Shown here: positions 9,101-17,909 of the stretch, in pieces
Numbering within the stretch: position 1 is the stretch's first letter
Layout of the letters: each line of letters opens with the position of its first letter
Source of the DNA: Spirogloea muscicola
Lineage: Eukaryota; Streptophyta; Zygnematophyceae; Spirogloeales; Spirogloeaceae
Assembly: GCA_009602725.1 (NCBI GenBank)
Contig: WELB01000052.1
Location: 712,646-730,554, forward strand
Direction of reading: 5' to 3'
DNA length: 17,909 bases
Program-made: the position numbers and the translations under genes
Notes under the pieces: model-generated
The model's input: the letters and a program-made list of their open reading frames with translations, nothing else
Databases searched by the model: none
Told to the model about the DNA's origin: nothing

Positions 9101-11026
9101 ACAATGATTGAGGTCATCACAACAGCGAAGCCGCTTTGCTTGGCCAGCGCCCATTCTGTGCTTGCTTGTAGCTAAATACTTCATAACATGCTATTGCACC
9201 ATTGTCCACTGCAGGCCTCGCTTCCTGATGTGATGGTGGCCCTGGAAGCGGCCGTGGAAAGGTGTTTGAGCTTGACAGGCGGCAGCGAAGCGGAGGCCCT
9301 ACTGCGGGCTTTGGATGAGATCATGCTACAGTACCTCGCCCAGGTGCTGGAGATACTCAGGTCCCTGAGGCTCCTGTGCGGCCTCGGCAAAGGAGGAGCG
9401 GCAAAGAACGGTGGTAATGCTGAGGAAGGTGCGGCAGGTCACAAGGAGCAGATGCCAGAAGAGGAGGAGTGGGCACTCGTGCAGGGTGCTCTGCAGCTTT
9501 TGGGGGTTGCTGACATGTGAGTATCAATCGGCAGAGCATTGTCCTTGAAGAAGAGGTTAAACTTGCATGAAGCCGCAGTATCAAAGTGTCCATCTGTTGC
9601 GTTGTGGTGTACCCACTTGCAGATTTGTGCTGTCAGTGTGACAGGAGAGGTCACACCTTGCATCAAGGAGAGAGTGAGATGCGGCCAGCTTGATATCAGA
9701 TTGGCGCTTTTCATCTTGCCGGCGGCAGCTTGCGGATGCAAAATATTCACACATAGCTTCAATGCTGAGCTGGTACAGGCTCGGAGGCCGGGCAGCTGTT
9801 TTTGAGGCATCTCTCAAGGCCACTCTGGGGCGGTTGTCACTGCGGCTCGTCCTACCGGTGACGTCTGGCGCCAGACCAGAGCATGCGGTCATTGCTGCAG
9901 ACCCTCACAGGACGGCTGCTGCAACAGTGGATGCGTCTGTGCTCCGGCTGGTCGATATGTCCGAAAAGGCTCGCCGCTTGGCCAGGTGCTCTCTCGCTCT
10001 GCACCTCGATTTGACAGCTTCTGCAGTCGCTGCAACTCAGACCCGAGCTCCAGTTGCAAAATTCCACAAAGGTCCAGGACTGCTGACGCTTGTGTTGCTT
10101 GCCGTGGTCACTCTGCAGTCTACTGGAGCAGTCAGCAGACCCGCGATTCCATGCCCTTCCCAGGACGGCCCAGCGTCTGCAAGCTCTGCAGGAGTCTGTG
10201 TCCGACCTCGTCTATGACGTGCTCATGTCCAAGGTTTGCAGCGGTCCTCCACTGGCACGCGCCGCATAGCTGCTCCAACAGCCATGGCATGAGCTGATGG
10301 CATGACTGTCATCTGCAATGTCACGACGACTTGGCAGATCCGGTTGCACCTCACAGACCTGTGGAAGCTCCCCACATGGACTGCGGAGGAGGAGGACAAC
10401 GCATTTGAGCTCCCAAGCTTCAGCGCGTACCGTCTGCCGTACGTGACAGCCATCGGCGAGTACCTGCTCACGCTGCCGCAGCAGCTGGAGCCGCTAACGT
10501 CCACCTCTGAGGGTGGTCAGGGCGAGGGCGAAGCCGAGGACGGCCAGGGCTTCTTCGCCACTGAGTGGATGTTCAAGGTCGGCCCTGTCACCAGCTGTGG
10601 AGTCCCTGCTGTCATCGTGCTCACTCGGCCGCGGCACGTTGCTTTGGACCTCCTGTCTAGCGGCAAGCCAGCTTGACTAAGACACTTCGCAGGATCACAC
10701 TGCGAGTGACCCACATGCATGCGCTTGCTGGGCGGCAGGTAGCGGAGGGGGCGACTGCACTGTACATCGAGCAGCTTCGTGCAATTGCCGCACTGTCCGA
10801 GCGGGGGGCGCGTCAGCTCGCGGCAGACATAGAGTACTTGTGCAATGTGCTTGCGGCACTGTCCATGGCGACGCCGGCAGTGCTGGGCACGTTCCAAGCC
10901 TGCCTCAACTGCCCACGTGATCAGCTCCCTGAGCTAGCCATGCAGGATGGCGGGGGAGGCGATGGGCTCCTCGACTTGCCCACTGTGCGGCTCGTCTGCA
11001 AGATGCGAGGGGTCCCCATTGATTGA
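6135..11026 (+). CDS. COG7: Conserved oligomeric Golgi complex subunit 7 (COG7)
   Basis: Fourteen exons: 6135-6276, 6447-6595, 6941-7009, 7171-7290, 7485-7586, 7724-7968, 8158-8303, 8541-8736, 8945-9071, 9215-9516, 9779-9985, 10119-10233, 10338-10577 and 10739-11026. All borders are GT-AG and phases stay consistent, giving 815 aa, close to the length of plant COG7. Recognisable blocks in order: MLVDLAAFSEERFDARAWLN; VDTIKQRMEAAHDTLQ; VPEFADMKRQLAVLEDRLEQ; GRYDSLEQQYTRARVKPLK; CQVAFPNEHQRLVPKL; YSPFELHKQRYGELERAQL; LEAAVERCLSLTGGSEAEAL; DPRFHALPRTAQRLQAL; AIGEYLLTLPQQLEPL; EWMFKVAEGATALYIEQL; ARQLAADIEYLCNVLAALSM. From knowledge of the family, COG7 belongs to lobe B (COG5-8) of the complex that tethers retrograde vesicles at the Golgi and keeps glycosylation enzymes in place. 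The start matches the family N-terminus; an upstream in-frame ATG at 6003 lies in LINE-derived sequence and is not preferred. Confidence 0.95.
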
Positions 11027-11941
11027 CCGAAGGCCTCCACGCCCACCTTATCAGAAGGCCCCCCCCTGACTGTAGGGTCACGTTGCTCACTTGCGGCAGG
11101 AAGGTGTGTGGCGGTCGCAACTCGTTCTGATGCGGTGCTGCACCCCTGCATGTCCCTCTTGGCCAAGCATGCTTTGATCACGAGCTGCTGGCCGCACGAC
11201 TCTAAGGAGTGATGGCTGGCTCTTATGTGGTTTACCCAGACAGGCCAAGTCACAGGCAGCCAGCGCCCAAAGATGCCTACTTAATTTAGTTCTCAAATGG
11301 ACGTTGATGGCACGCCCCCTTATGCGTGCATGGTGCAGGCAGCTGCTGGCTGCTGGTGTCTGCTCAGTTTTCGCCTTCGCCCGTTGTCGTGGCCTGCAGG
11401 AGCTGGGCTAGCCGCCTATATTAGCTCTGCGGCCTCATGAAGGCCATGAAGCTGATGCGGGGCAGAGTTACTGTCCACTGATCCAGTCCACTTCAGGGTC
11501 GTGCTAGGGCTCCGATGGTCTCACTTTGGGACCCTCCCCCCAACTATCGAACCTCCTCGAGTGACGTGGTCGGGTAGCTGCATGGCCCTGATGCTCGTAA
11601 CGAGCAGGCGTCTCCACTAGCATCAGCAGGCCAGAGAGCGCAGAGCGCCTTTGGGCCCAGTGTCCTGCTTCATTAGCCTGCTAGCGGCCACAGTGCCGCT
11701 GCGACATGCGATTCTAAGTGTTCAACGCGTTGGCACAATACGAGGCTGGCAGACAGCATAAGTCGCCCTGGCAATGGCCATGGGCTGGCCTGCTACCATT
11801 GGCACCCTGCCAACTTTGACTACCCACAGGGGGGGCCACTTGCCTCTGCAAGTTGCTGCTTGCGAGCTCCTGTGAGCTCCTGTGTGCCCTCTGCAGCATG
11901 GCTCCTTGAAAAGGCGGCCTTTGCAGCGGACAAGGCCACGC
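11027..11941. other. Intergenic region between converging COG7 and CDPK genes
   Basis: These 915 bases hold the 3' UTRs of two converging genes. I see no convincing coding frame, tRNA or LINE signature, and no TGTAA (the polyadenylation signal common in chlorophytes) on either strand. Small structures present: a 15-bp palindrome at 11592-11606 (TGCTCGT/ACGAGCA around one A) and a perfect tandem 10-mer GAGCTCCTGT at 11864-11883. Confidence 0.7.
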
Positions 11942-14900
11942 CTACTTTTTGGAGGCGGCCAGCTTGCCATCTCCACTGGAGCGCGAGTGAGTGTTGGTGC
12001 GCGATCCAATGCTGACCTGCCGCAAAAGTTTCTGAAATTCGGGCAGGCTGATCTTCCCGTCACCATCGCTGTCTGCCTCCGCTATGAGGGCATTGATGGA
12101 CCCCTTCATTTGCGCGGCCTGCTTCACATAATATTTATGTCAGGGCTGAGGCGAAGGCATCAGAAGGACTTCGGGATGTATTTTGAAGGAGGGCTACTTG
12201 CAAGGCATCAGAATGCTCAGATTATGCTGAGGTCAAGCCCTACTATACAGCACCAGGTGTTGCACGAATAGCATGCAAGAGGTAGATTGGTCTCCAACAA
12301 GCAGTAGACTTGGCACAACTTGATCACTAGTCGTACAGTGCGGAGCTCCTCTGCATCAATAAATCCATCGTTGTCTGTGTCCAACTTCTGAAACGCAGCC
12401 CGACTGCGGTCCTGCCACTTGTCGCTGTCAGCCTCCTCAAGCTGGTGCACATGCAAAGTTGCAGCTACAAATTCGTTGAAGTCGATCATGCCGTCACTAT
12501 TGGCATCCATCTGCAGTGCTCAACAGCAGCAGATCGGCCCGTTAGCTTTCAGCTGAGTCTAGGACATGCTTGTCTGCAAGCAGCTACTGTGGATGACAGA
12601 TGACAGAACACAAGGTAATGACACAAGAATGAGCCTGAGGACCACACTGCTGCAATCATTGCAAATGGAGAACTGCTGCAGATTGCCACTGACCGCTTTG
12701 AGGATGTCCACAATGCGAGACTCCTGAAGATTTTGAGCGAAAGGTCGGTCCTTCTGCAAAGCCTGCTAAGACAAGAGACAATCAGATACACGACAACAAG
12801 AAGTTGTACAACAGGCAGCACTATGGCCCATTCAGCATATTAATGGCGCCACAGTTGCTTCTCAGCTCAACCTGGCGCATCTCCTCGAGCGTGATCGTCC
12901 CATTCTTGTCAACATCCATTGCGTTGAATTGATCTCTCAAGTCACAAATCTCTGACTCGTCCAGAGTGCTTGCCAGCATCTACAGATTCAGGGTTTGGGG
13001 TTCAGAAGTTCAGCATACTGTCAATCTCCTGGATCATTTTGTACACTAAACGTGCAATTGTGATGACATGTTGTTCCCACCTAAGTATTTAGTAATCATC
13101 TGGTGCCTGCTAGCACAACATAGACAGCAGACATGGGGTATTGCAACACTCAATTAGATATGGACAGTGGAATCCTTCAATATGTCAGCGCCTTACAAAT
13201 GTCAGCAAAGCCAGCTTGACATAGTGGTACTGCAAGGGGGTTCTAAGCTCACTCTTAATGCTAACTGCTTGAGACGCGAGTATTTGATGAATTCACGCAT
13301 GTTGCTGAGGACTGATATGTCAAGAGGTATCTCTGTCGCTATCCCGCCCTCCCGGACCCACTGATGCGCTGTGACAAAGCTTTTCAATTGGTCACAGCTC
13401 ATTCTTCTCACCTCACGGGCTCTATGAGCTGTTGCTGCTGCTGATGAGCGCGGGTATCGAGATTCTTGAAGAGGTCAACACCAGCACATCGACCAGCACA
13501 GTAAACTTGCAAACATGACTCCTATGAGGGGGGTGCGGGTGCTTACAGAGCGCTTGAGCAGCAGTCAGACGAGTCCGAGGGTCTTTCTTCAGCAACTTTT
13601 TGCAGAAATCTTTGGCAGCTGAACTGATGCTTGGCCACGGCTTTTCTCGGAAGTCGGGTTTTTTTTTCAGCACCTAGCAATTAGAGCAAGTGGGCAGACA
13701 CCTCAGCACCTTAGCTGCCTCAATTACGCCTTAAATAAAAACCTGGCCATGGTCTACTGAAGTGAACAAAGCATACATGAACACAAATGCGCTGCTGTGG
13801 ATGAATGTGAGACCACAGAACGTCACCGAACCGTATAAATGCTTCAGGAAGGTGAGTTGCCTTTTCTTAGATACCTCATTAAATATTCCGGCCTCAGTTT
13901 TGTCCCAAAATGGTCGACGACCACAGAGGAGGATGTAGGAGATGACGCCAATGCTCCAGACATCAGACTCTGGTCCACTCCTCCTCTTCAGAACCTCAGG
14001 TGCAACATAATAAGCACTTCCCACAACATCGTGAAATCTCCTTCCTGTAACCAACATGCACATAGCATTCATAGGTACCATATGCATAAATGTCAACATG
14101 GAATAATACTACAAAACTAACTTGAACATGAACATGAACATCAATATCAACATCAACGTTAACACAGACCCGGACATAGCCATGGACATGGACACCGAAA
14201 TGGACACAACTGGGGCTTCACACACACTGCATCGAGCTGTAAATCAGCAGTCATTGTCTAGTAGTCATCCAAGAAGGCACCTCATTGGAAGATCAGGTAA
14301 AGAGGTAGAAAAGCAAATGCCAAAGGACTCATTGCTTTTGCTGCTCAGAACTCTGTAGTATTGGTGCTTCTCAAATCACATACCTGGACGAATGTAATCC
14401 GAGAGGCCAAAATCCACAGCTTTTATCGGGGAGTCATCATCTTTGGACTTGAACAGAAAATTCTGTCAAGATGCAGAAGAGGAGAAACTTAGCCAGTGTA
14501 CTACAGAAATCCACGTCACTCACATCAGGTGCTGGCACGTGCCTGCTTCCTCTTTTGCAATCAGATGTGCATGGCAGACTGACAATGTCATTCATTAGCT
14601 GGTAATGAGTCAGACTGTCTATTGGCCATATCCAGCAATCTCTTGCTTGACATAACCTTCTAATCAGGGGAAGGTAAGAGTTCGGGTCCAAGTACTCTGC
14701 CTGCTAAGTGGAGGCCAGTTTGCATGTTGCTCTGACATAGGAAGTAGTACCTCAGGCTTAAGGTCTCGATGAACCACGCCGTGGAGATGACAGCGAGACA
14801 CCACGTTGAGCATCTGGCGGACCAAGGCTGCAGCATCCTTCTCACTATATCGACTGTCTTTCCTGCATCTAACAACCTTCAATGTCAGCCTCCTGGAGGT

Positions 14901-16082
14901 AATGTTTTCCAACTTAGAGAGCAATGCCTGCTTATTGACATATCAACAGCCTCTGTGCTGCCACTGACTAGCTCTATAGATCAAAGAGATCACACTGATC
15001 CTGACATGTAGCCGCATCATATTGCCACGCACATTTATGCTGTTGCGAGTGTGATCAAGACCAGGTCAATAAAATCTGGTGAGTAAACCGTATCGAGGCT
15101 TACTTGGCAAGTATGCGATCAAGCAATTCACCACCTTCGCAGAGCCTGCATGCAGAAACATACAGAAAGGAAAATCTGGCAATGACTTCTTGAAGTCATT
15201 GTTGTTGCGCGACAGCTTGACATTTTCTATTATCATGACCAGCTCCTACACTTTCTGATGCAATAGGGATGCAGATAGTGAGAAGCTCAAGCAGATTGCA
15301 CAGCTCTAATGAGCTCTGTCAGTACTTACTCCATTGCAATGTAAACCATGTCGTCATCTTCAAAGGCAGCGTACAGTTGGACCACATTCTCGTGCCCCGA
15401 CAGAAGCTTGAGGATGCTCACCTCCCTCCGCACATCATCCACAGCTATCGGCAAAGTCATCTGAAAGGTCTCAAGTCAGACAGTATTCGTCAAACACCGT
15501 CACTTTGCCCGCCCAATCAATCAATGGTTAATCAGCGTTGCTGTTGATGTCACACTTGACCACCTCTGCTACTGCACATGTATCTTGCTGACAACAAGGT
15601 AAGCAAAGCAATCACTAATGTGGTCAGACCGGACAGCAGAAAGTCCTGGACTCTCCAAAACTGCACTCTGCAACATGAGTTGGTCATGAGCAAGAAGGTT
15701 GATTGCTATTAAGATCATGAAGGTAAGATAAAAGCCCTTGAGGACTAGTGTGTCAACTCAGCAGTGCTTCTCCTACTACCAAAGAATGTGACAAAAGAGC
15801 AGCCAATCAGACCTGCTTCTTGTAAAGCGTTTTGACAGCCACCCTCTCGCCTGTGGCCTTCTCGATGGCAGCATATGTGATGCCAAACTGTCCATGCCCC
15901 AGCTCCTTTCCTACAATGTACTTCTGCTTGAAGTCTCGGTCATAGCCGAAGTTGGTGCGCTTTCCCAGGGGAACGGCTGATTCGTCTTTCTTCTCCTTCT
16001 TCGACTGCTGCTGCAGCTGAGCCTGCTCTGGCCGACTCGCTCGTAGAGAAGAGGGGGATTGTCTGGAGAAACAACCGCCCAT
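11942..16082 (-). CDS. Calcium-dependent protein kinase (CDPK/CPK) with four EF-hands
   Basis: Twelve exons on the - strand: 16082-15813, 15460-15330, 15145-15104, 14862-14751, 14462-14384, 14044-13875, 13673-13547, 13368-13253, 12979-12872, 12762-12694, 12510-12337 and 12121-11942. All borders are GT-AG with matching phases, giving 525 aa. The N-terminus MGGCFSRQ has Gly2 for myristoylation and Cys4 for palmitoylation, suggesting membrane attachment. The kinase domain is complete: GHGQFG loop (62-67), VAVK Lys84, Glu103 in helix C, HRDLKPEN (Asp181), DFG (202-204) and APE (226-228), followed by a junction with [11 protein letters not shown]-hands lie at about 371-382, 410-421, 452-463 and 483-494, all with canonical acidic ligands and the central Gly. 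From knowledge of the family, Ca2+ binding to the EF-hands relieves the pseudosubstrate junction and activates Ser/Thr phosphorylation. The start at 16082 gives the acylation motif; a GTG nine bases upstream is not used. Confidence 0.96.
14122..14210 (+). repeat. Degenerate hexamer repeat in CDPK intron 5
   Basis: Units of AACATG/AACATC, then GACATG/GACACC, repeat with 6-base period inside the intron between the DFG exon (14384-14462) and the APE exon (13875-14044). Read forward they give a [10 protein letters not shown]-like peptide that is not a gene. On the transcribed strand they read as CATGTT/GATGTT units. Confidence 0.8.
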
Positions 16083-16680
16083 ACTTCGCACAAGGTGCTA
16101 TGAAGTGTGGCAAGGACGAAACTTGCACGTGTGGCACCCTCGAAGAATGGCGCCCAGGAGGTCCCTGCCTGGGCAAGCTGGCCTGGCTTGTGAAAGAGCA
16201 CTCTCAAAGAGGATGTGGCTGGAGTGAGCGAGCAGCGAGAGTCAACGGAAATCGCATGGCGCTCGGACTCTAGACAGGGCAGGGACGCGTCCCGAGCGGA
16301 ATGCTGTGGCAACGGGGCAGCCTGGCGAGCCGGCCAGCCGGCCTGCAGCGCTGCCGCCCTTGCGCTGCAGGGATCGTCATCTCTGGAGCGGCGAGATGCC
16401 TCGCCCGGGTGCCAGCCTGGGGCGCGCTGTGCGGCGCCGCAGCTGCACAGGCGCGCGGGCGCGGGGGAGCGCAGCGGCGGGCGAGGCTGCCGCTGGCGCG
16501 GCGGGGCCGCCTCCTGGGACTGCTCGCGGGGGTGGGGCGCAAGGGGGTGGTGGGAGTGTTTGGCGGGCCGCCAAACAATAACGGGGGGGGATGGGGAAGT
16601 CGGAGCGAAACGGGCTGGAAGGGGGGGAAGGTCGCCAGGTGACAACCGGCGACCACGCCGGCGACTTCCCAGAGCGCTCG
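16083..16680 (-). promoter_or_regulatory. GC-rich 5' flank and probable promoter of the CDPK gene
   Basis: About 600 bases upstream of the CDPK start codon are strongly GC- and CpG-rich, mostly at 16260-16640. They contain a long perfect palindrome (16557-16577). Long open frames on both strands here come from base composition and match nothing I recognise. No TATA box could be assigned. Promoter function is inferred from position only. Confidence 0.4.
16557..16577. promoter_or_regulatory. 21-bp perfect palindrome with E2F-like half-sites
   Basis: The arms TGTTTGGCGG (16557-16566) and CCGCCAAACA (16568-16577) are exact complements around a single G. Each arm contains TTTGGCGG, which fits the plant E2F/DP consensus WTTSSCSS. 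The site lies about 475 bases upstream of the CDPK start codon. Binding is inference from the consensus. Confidence 0.45.
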
Positions 16681-16689
16681 CGCATCCGA

Positions 16690-16800
16690 CGGCGGCCCGC
16701 CGCTTCCATACACTACATGCTTTTGGGCGTGGGTACTAACGTCACACTGTTACTTCAAGACCTTGTCCATTCCTTTGGACTGGCCTCTCCCAGCCACCCG
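16690..16800 (+). mobile_element. Degraded LINE 3' end, first of three near the right edge
   Basis: The + strand encodes RRFHTLHAFGRGY and a stop (to 16739), a diverged form of the family C-terminus. A shortened 3' UTR follows, with CTTGTCCATTCCTTTGGACTGGCC (written here only as its parts: TTGTCC at 16763-16768, TTTGGACTGGCC at 16774-16785). CCCAGCC at 16789-16795 forms an imperfect hairpin with GGACTGG at 16777-16783. No RT sequence is attached. Confidence 0.55.
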
Positions 16801-16817
16801 TTACTCTGGCCGCGCTT

Positions 16818-16955
16818 GCACTACTTCAAGGCTGCCGGGTCGCTTGCCCAGGTATTCAGAATGCGGCTGTGTCCTCTTCCGACGCTCCCTGGCCCTACTT
16901 TCCCTCACCCGCCTTCCTTCCTGCCATTGCTGCTGCCTCCCACTCCTCTAGCTTG
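16818..16955 (+). mobile_element. Degraded LINE C-terminal fragment, second copy
   Basis: The + strand encodes KAAGSLAQVFRMRL and then drifts out of frame. The same peptide VAGSLAQVFRMRL occurs about 207 bases downstream, with similar DNA (GCCGGGTCGCTTGCCCAG against GCCGGGTCCCTCGCTCAAG). The next bases still resemble the downstream copy if a small deletion is allowed. It has no conserved stop or hairpin. Confidence 0.6.
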
Positions 16956-17024
16956 ACTTGCTCCACCGCCTGGCGCGGCGTGCAGCGGCCCGCCGCCTCG
17001 GGCAGCAGGGTGAGCAGCCCGGTT

Positions 17025-17215
17025 TCAACGTCGCCGGGTCCCTCGCTCAAGTCTTCCGTATGCGTTTGGCCGTCTCGATGCAGCGGTCCCTTGCCTTCGC
17101 GGTTCACTTGCGCGGCGGCCTCCGACTTCCGTCAGGGCGACATCTTCCGTCAGCTAGCTACTCAGACTTGCATCTCCTGACTAGAGGTTACTGAGCGTTC
17201 CCTGGCTGATGTCTT
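17025..17215 (+). mobile_element. LINE C-terminal fragment, third copy, with intact stop
   Basis: The + strand encodes VAGSLAQVFRMRL, then AVSMQRSLAFAVHLRGG and finally SYSDLHLLTRGY and a stop at about 17192-17194. This aligns with the C-terminus of the long - strand LINE (AYYRMQLSLSLQRSQALAL ... LSDLFVLIGGY). It is a 5'-truncated copy in the same orientation as the LINE frame beginning at 17376. The 3' UTR terminus seen in other copies is not recognisable here. Confidence 0.7.
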
Positions 17216-17375
17216 GGTCCTAGTCGTTCGCACTCAGGCTCCCTCAGAGCAGCCCCCCCCGACCGACCGACCCAACGGCTCCCTAGCTCGCCGCCGGCGC
17301 CGCCGCCCCCCCGGGCGCTGCGGCGCCTTGCCAACCCCCCGGGGCGCTCGAGCGCCTGAGCGCCGCCGGGCGCGC

Positions 17376-17909
17376 ATGCCGCCGCCTGCCAAGGCACGGC
17401 GCGCACCTGCGCGGCGCGCTCCTCGGAGCTCGCCGCGCACAGTGCCGCCCGCAGCGCGGCCCCCAGCTGGCGGGGTCCCTCATGCCACGCCGTGCGCCGC
17501 GGCGGCCACGGCGGTGGCGAGGGAGGATACGGCACCTAGGCAGCTTGCACAGCCTCGTGCGGGGGACATGGGTCCGGCTGCCCAGCCCACAAGCTGGCGC
17601 GGCCGGCTGCGATCAAACCCTCGGCTCACTTGTGCCGGGGAGGCAACCGCACTGGCGGCCATTGCGAGAGCAGTGCACCGGAGCTCCAGGAGCTGCTGCG
17701 CTACGCGCTCATCCCAGGCCCCACCAGGCCCAGGGATGGACGAGACGGCTGTCCCAACCACGGCCCCAACATCATCCGAGATTGCCATGGAGGAGGACAA
17801 CATGGAGAGGGGCACAGGACCCCCTCCCCCAGTATCCTCTCCCACTGCTTCTCATGCTGCTCTACTCACGGGCTTCGAGCCCCACCCACAACCAACGCCG
17901 TGCACCTCC
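17376..17909 (+). CDS. Partial open frame, probable N-terminus of another LINE polyprotein
   Basis: An open frame of 178 codons starts with ATG and runs off the window end without a stop. Its product is rich in Pro, Ala, Thr and Ser and basic at first (MPPPAKARRAPARRAPR), later with an acidic patch (EIAMEEDNMERGTGPPPP). No fold is recognised. The composition, the style of its PMDTDV-like acidic segment and its position directly behind a LINE 3' end resemble the N-terminal part of the - strand LINE. A host gene with a disordered N-terminus is the alternative. The finger and RT would lie beyond the window. Confidence 0.45.
   Translation, partial: MPPPAKARRAPARRAPRSSPRTVPPAARPPAGGVPHATPCAAAATAVAREDTAPRQLAQPRAGDMGPAAQPTSWRGRLRSNPRLTCAGEATALAAIARAVHRSSRSCCATRSSQAPPGPGMDETAVPTTAPTSSEIAMEEDNMERGTGPPPPVSSPTASHAALLTGFEPHPQPTPCTS

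Noticed and set aside
11027-11941. Possible extra gene or RNA between COG7 and CDPK
   Set aside because: No frame shows recognisable motifs or splice-consistent exons, and no tRNA fold was seen.
15911-16645. Long - strand open frame (244 codons) upstream of and overlapping CDPK exon 1
   Set aside because: It is out of frame with the clear CDPK exon, and its composition (Pro, Arg, Ala) is typical of chance frames in GC-rich DNA.
16215-16739. + strand frame of 174 codons in the CDPK 5' flank
   Set aside because: The body is composition-driven Arg/Gly/Ala sequence. Only the last dozen residues match the LINE C-terminus, so I recorded that part as a LINE relic.
1-17909. CRISPR array, operon or prokaryotic system
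   Set aside because: Introns, gene types and spacing are eukaryotic, and no spacer-repeat pattern is present.

Overview
The window reads as nuclear DNA of a green alga, most likely a chlorophyte and perhaps a trebouxiophyte. It is GC-rich. Its three host genes are split by many short GT-AG introns, and their products (a plant-type MoaE/CNX6, a plant-like COG7 and a four-EF-hand CDPK) look viridiplant. The lineage is inferred from protein flavour only.

Layout, left to right. (1) 77-1087 (+): a complete three-exon gene for the large subunit of molybdopterin synthase (MoaE). (2) About 1100-5709: LINE-type (non-LTR) retrotransposon DNA. A short 3' end on the + strand sits directly behind the moaE stop codon. 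It faces, tail to tail, a nearly full-length but dead element on the - strand. That element keeps an N-terminal C2HC finger, a reverse transcriptase, a zinc knuckle and a C-terminal restriction-like endonuclease domain, all broken by stops and frameshifts. (3) About 5770-6040 (+): a further LINE 3' end, ending in a perfect hairpin about 95 bases before the next gene. (4) 6135-11026 (+): a complete 14-exon gene for COG7, a subunit of the Golgi tethering complex COG (815 aa predicted). (5) 11027-11941: an intergenic stretch between converging genes. (6) 16082-11942 (-): a complete 12-exon gene for a calcium-dependent protein kinase (525 aa predicted) with an acylation signal and four intact EF-hands. 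(7) 16083-17375: GC-rich 5' flank with a 21-bp palindrome, then three more degraded LINE 3' ends on the + strand. (8) 17376-17909 (+): an open frame leaving the window, probably the N-terminus of another LINE.

The host genes are housekeeping genes of unrelated pathways: cofactor synthesis, Golgi traffic and calcium signalling. They do not form a cluster. The unusual part is the LINE family. At least five, perhaps six, copies of its 3' end lie in 18 kb. They are recognised by a shared C-terminal peptide signature (S-D/N-L-x-L-L-x-x-G-Y/I then stop). Three of them also share a 3'-terminal sequence TTTGG(G/A)CTGGC followed by its hairpin partner. The catalytic and nonsense changes in the long copy are nearly all C-to-T type, most of them explicable as CpG loss, as expected for a methylated, silenced element.
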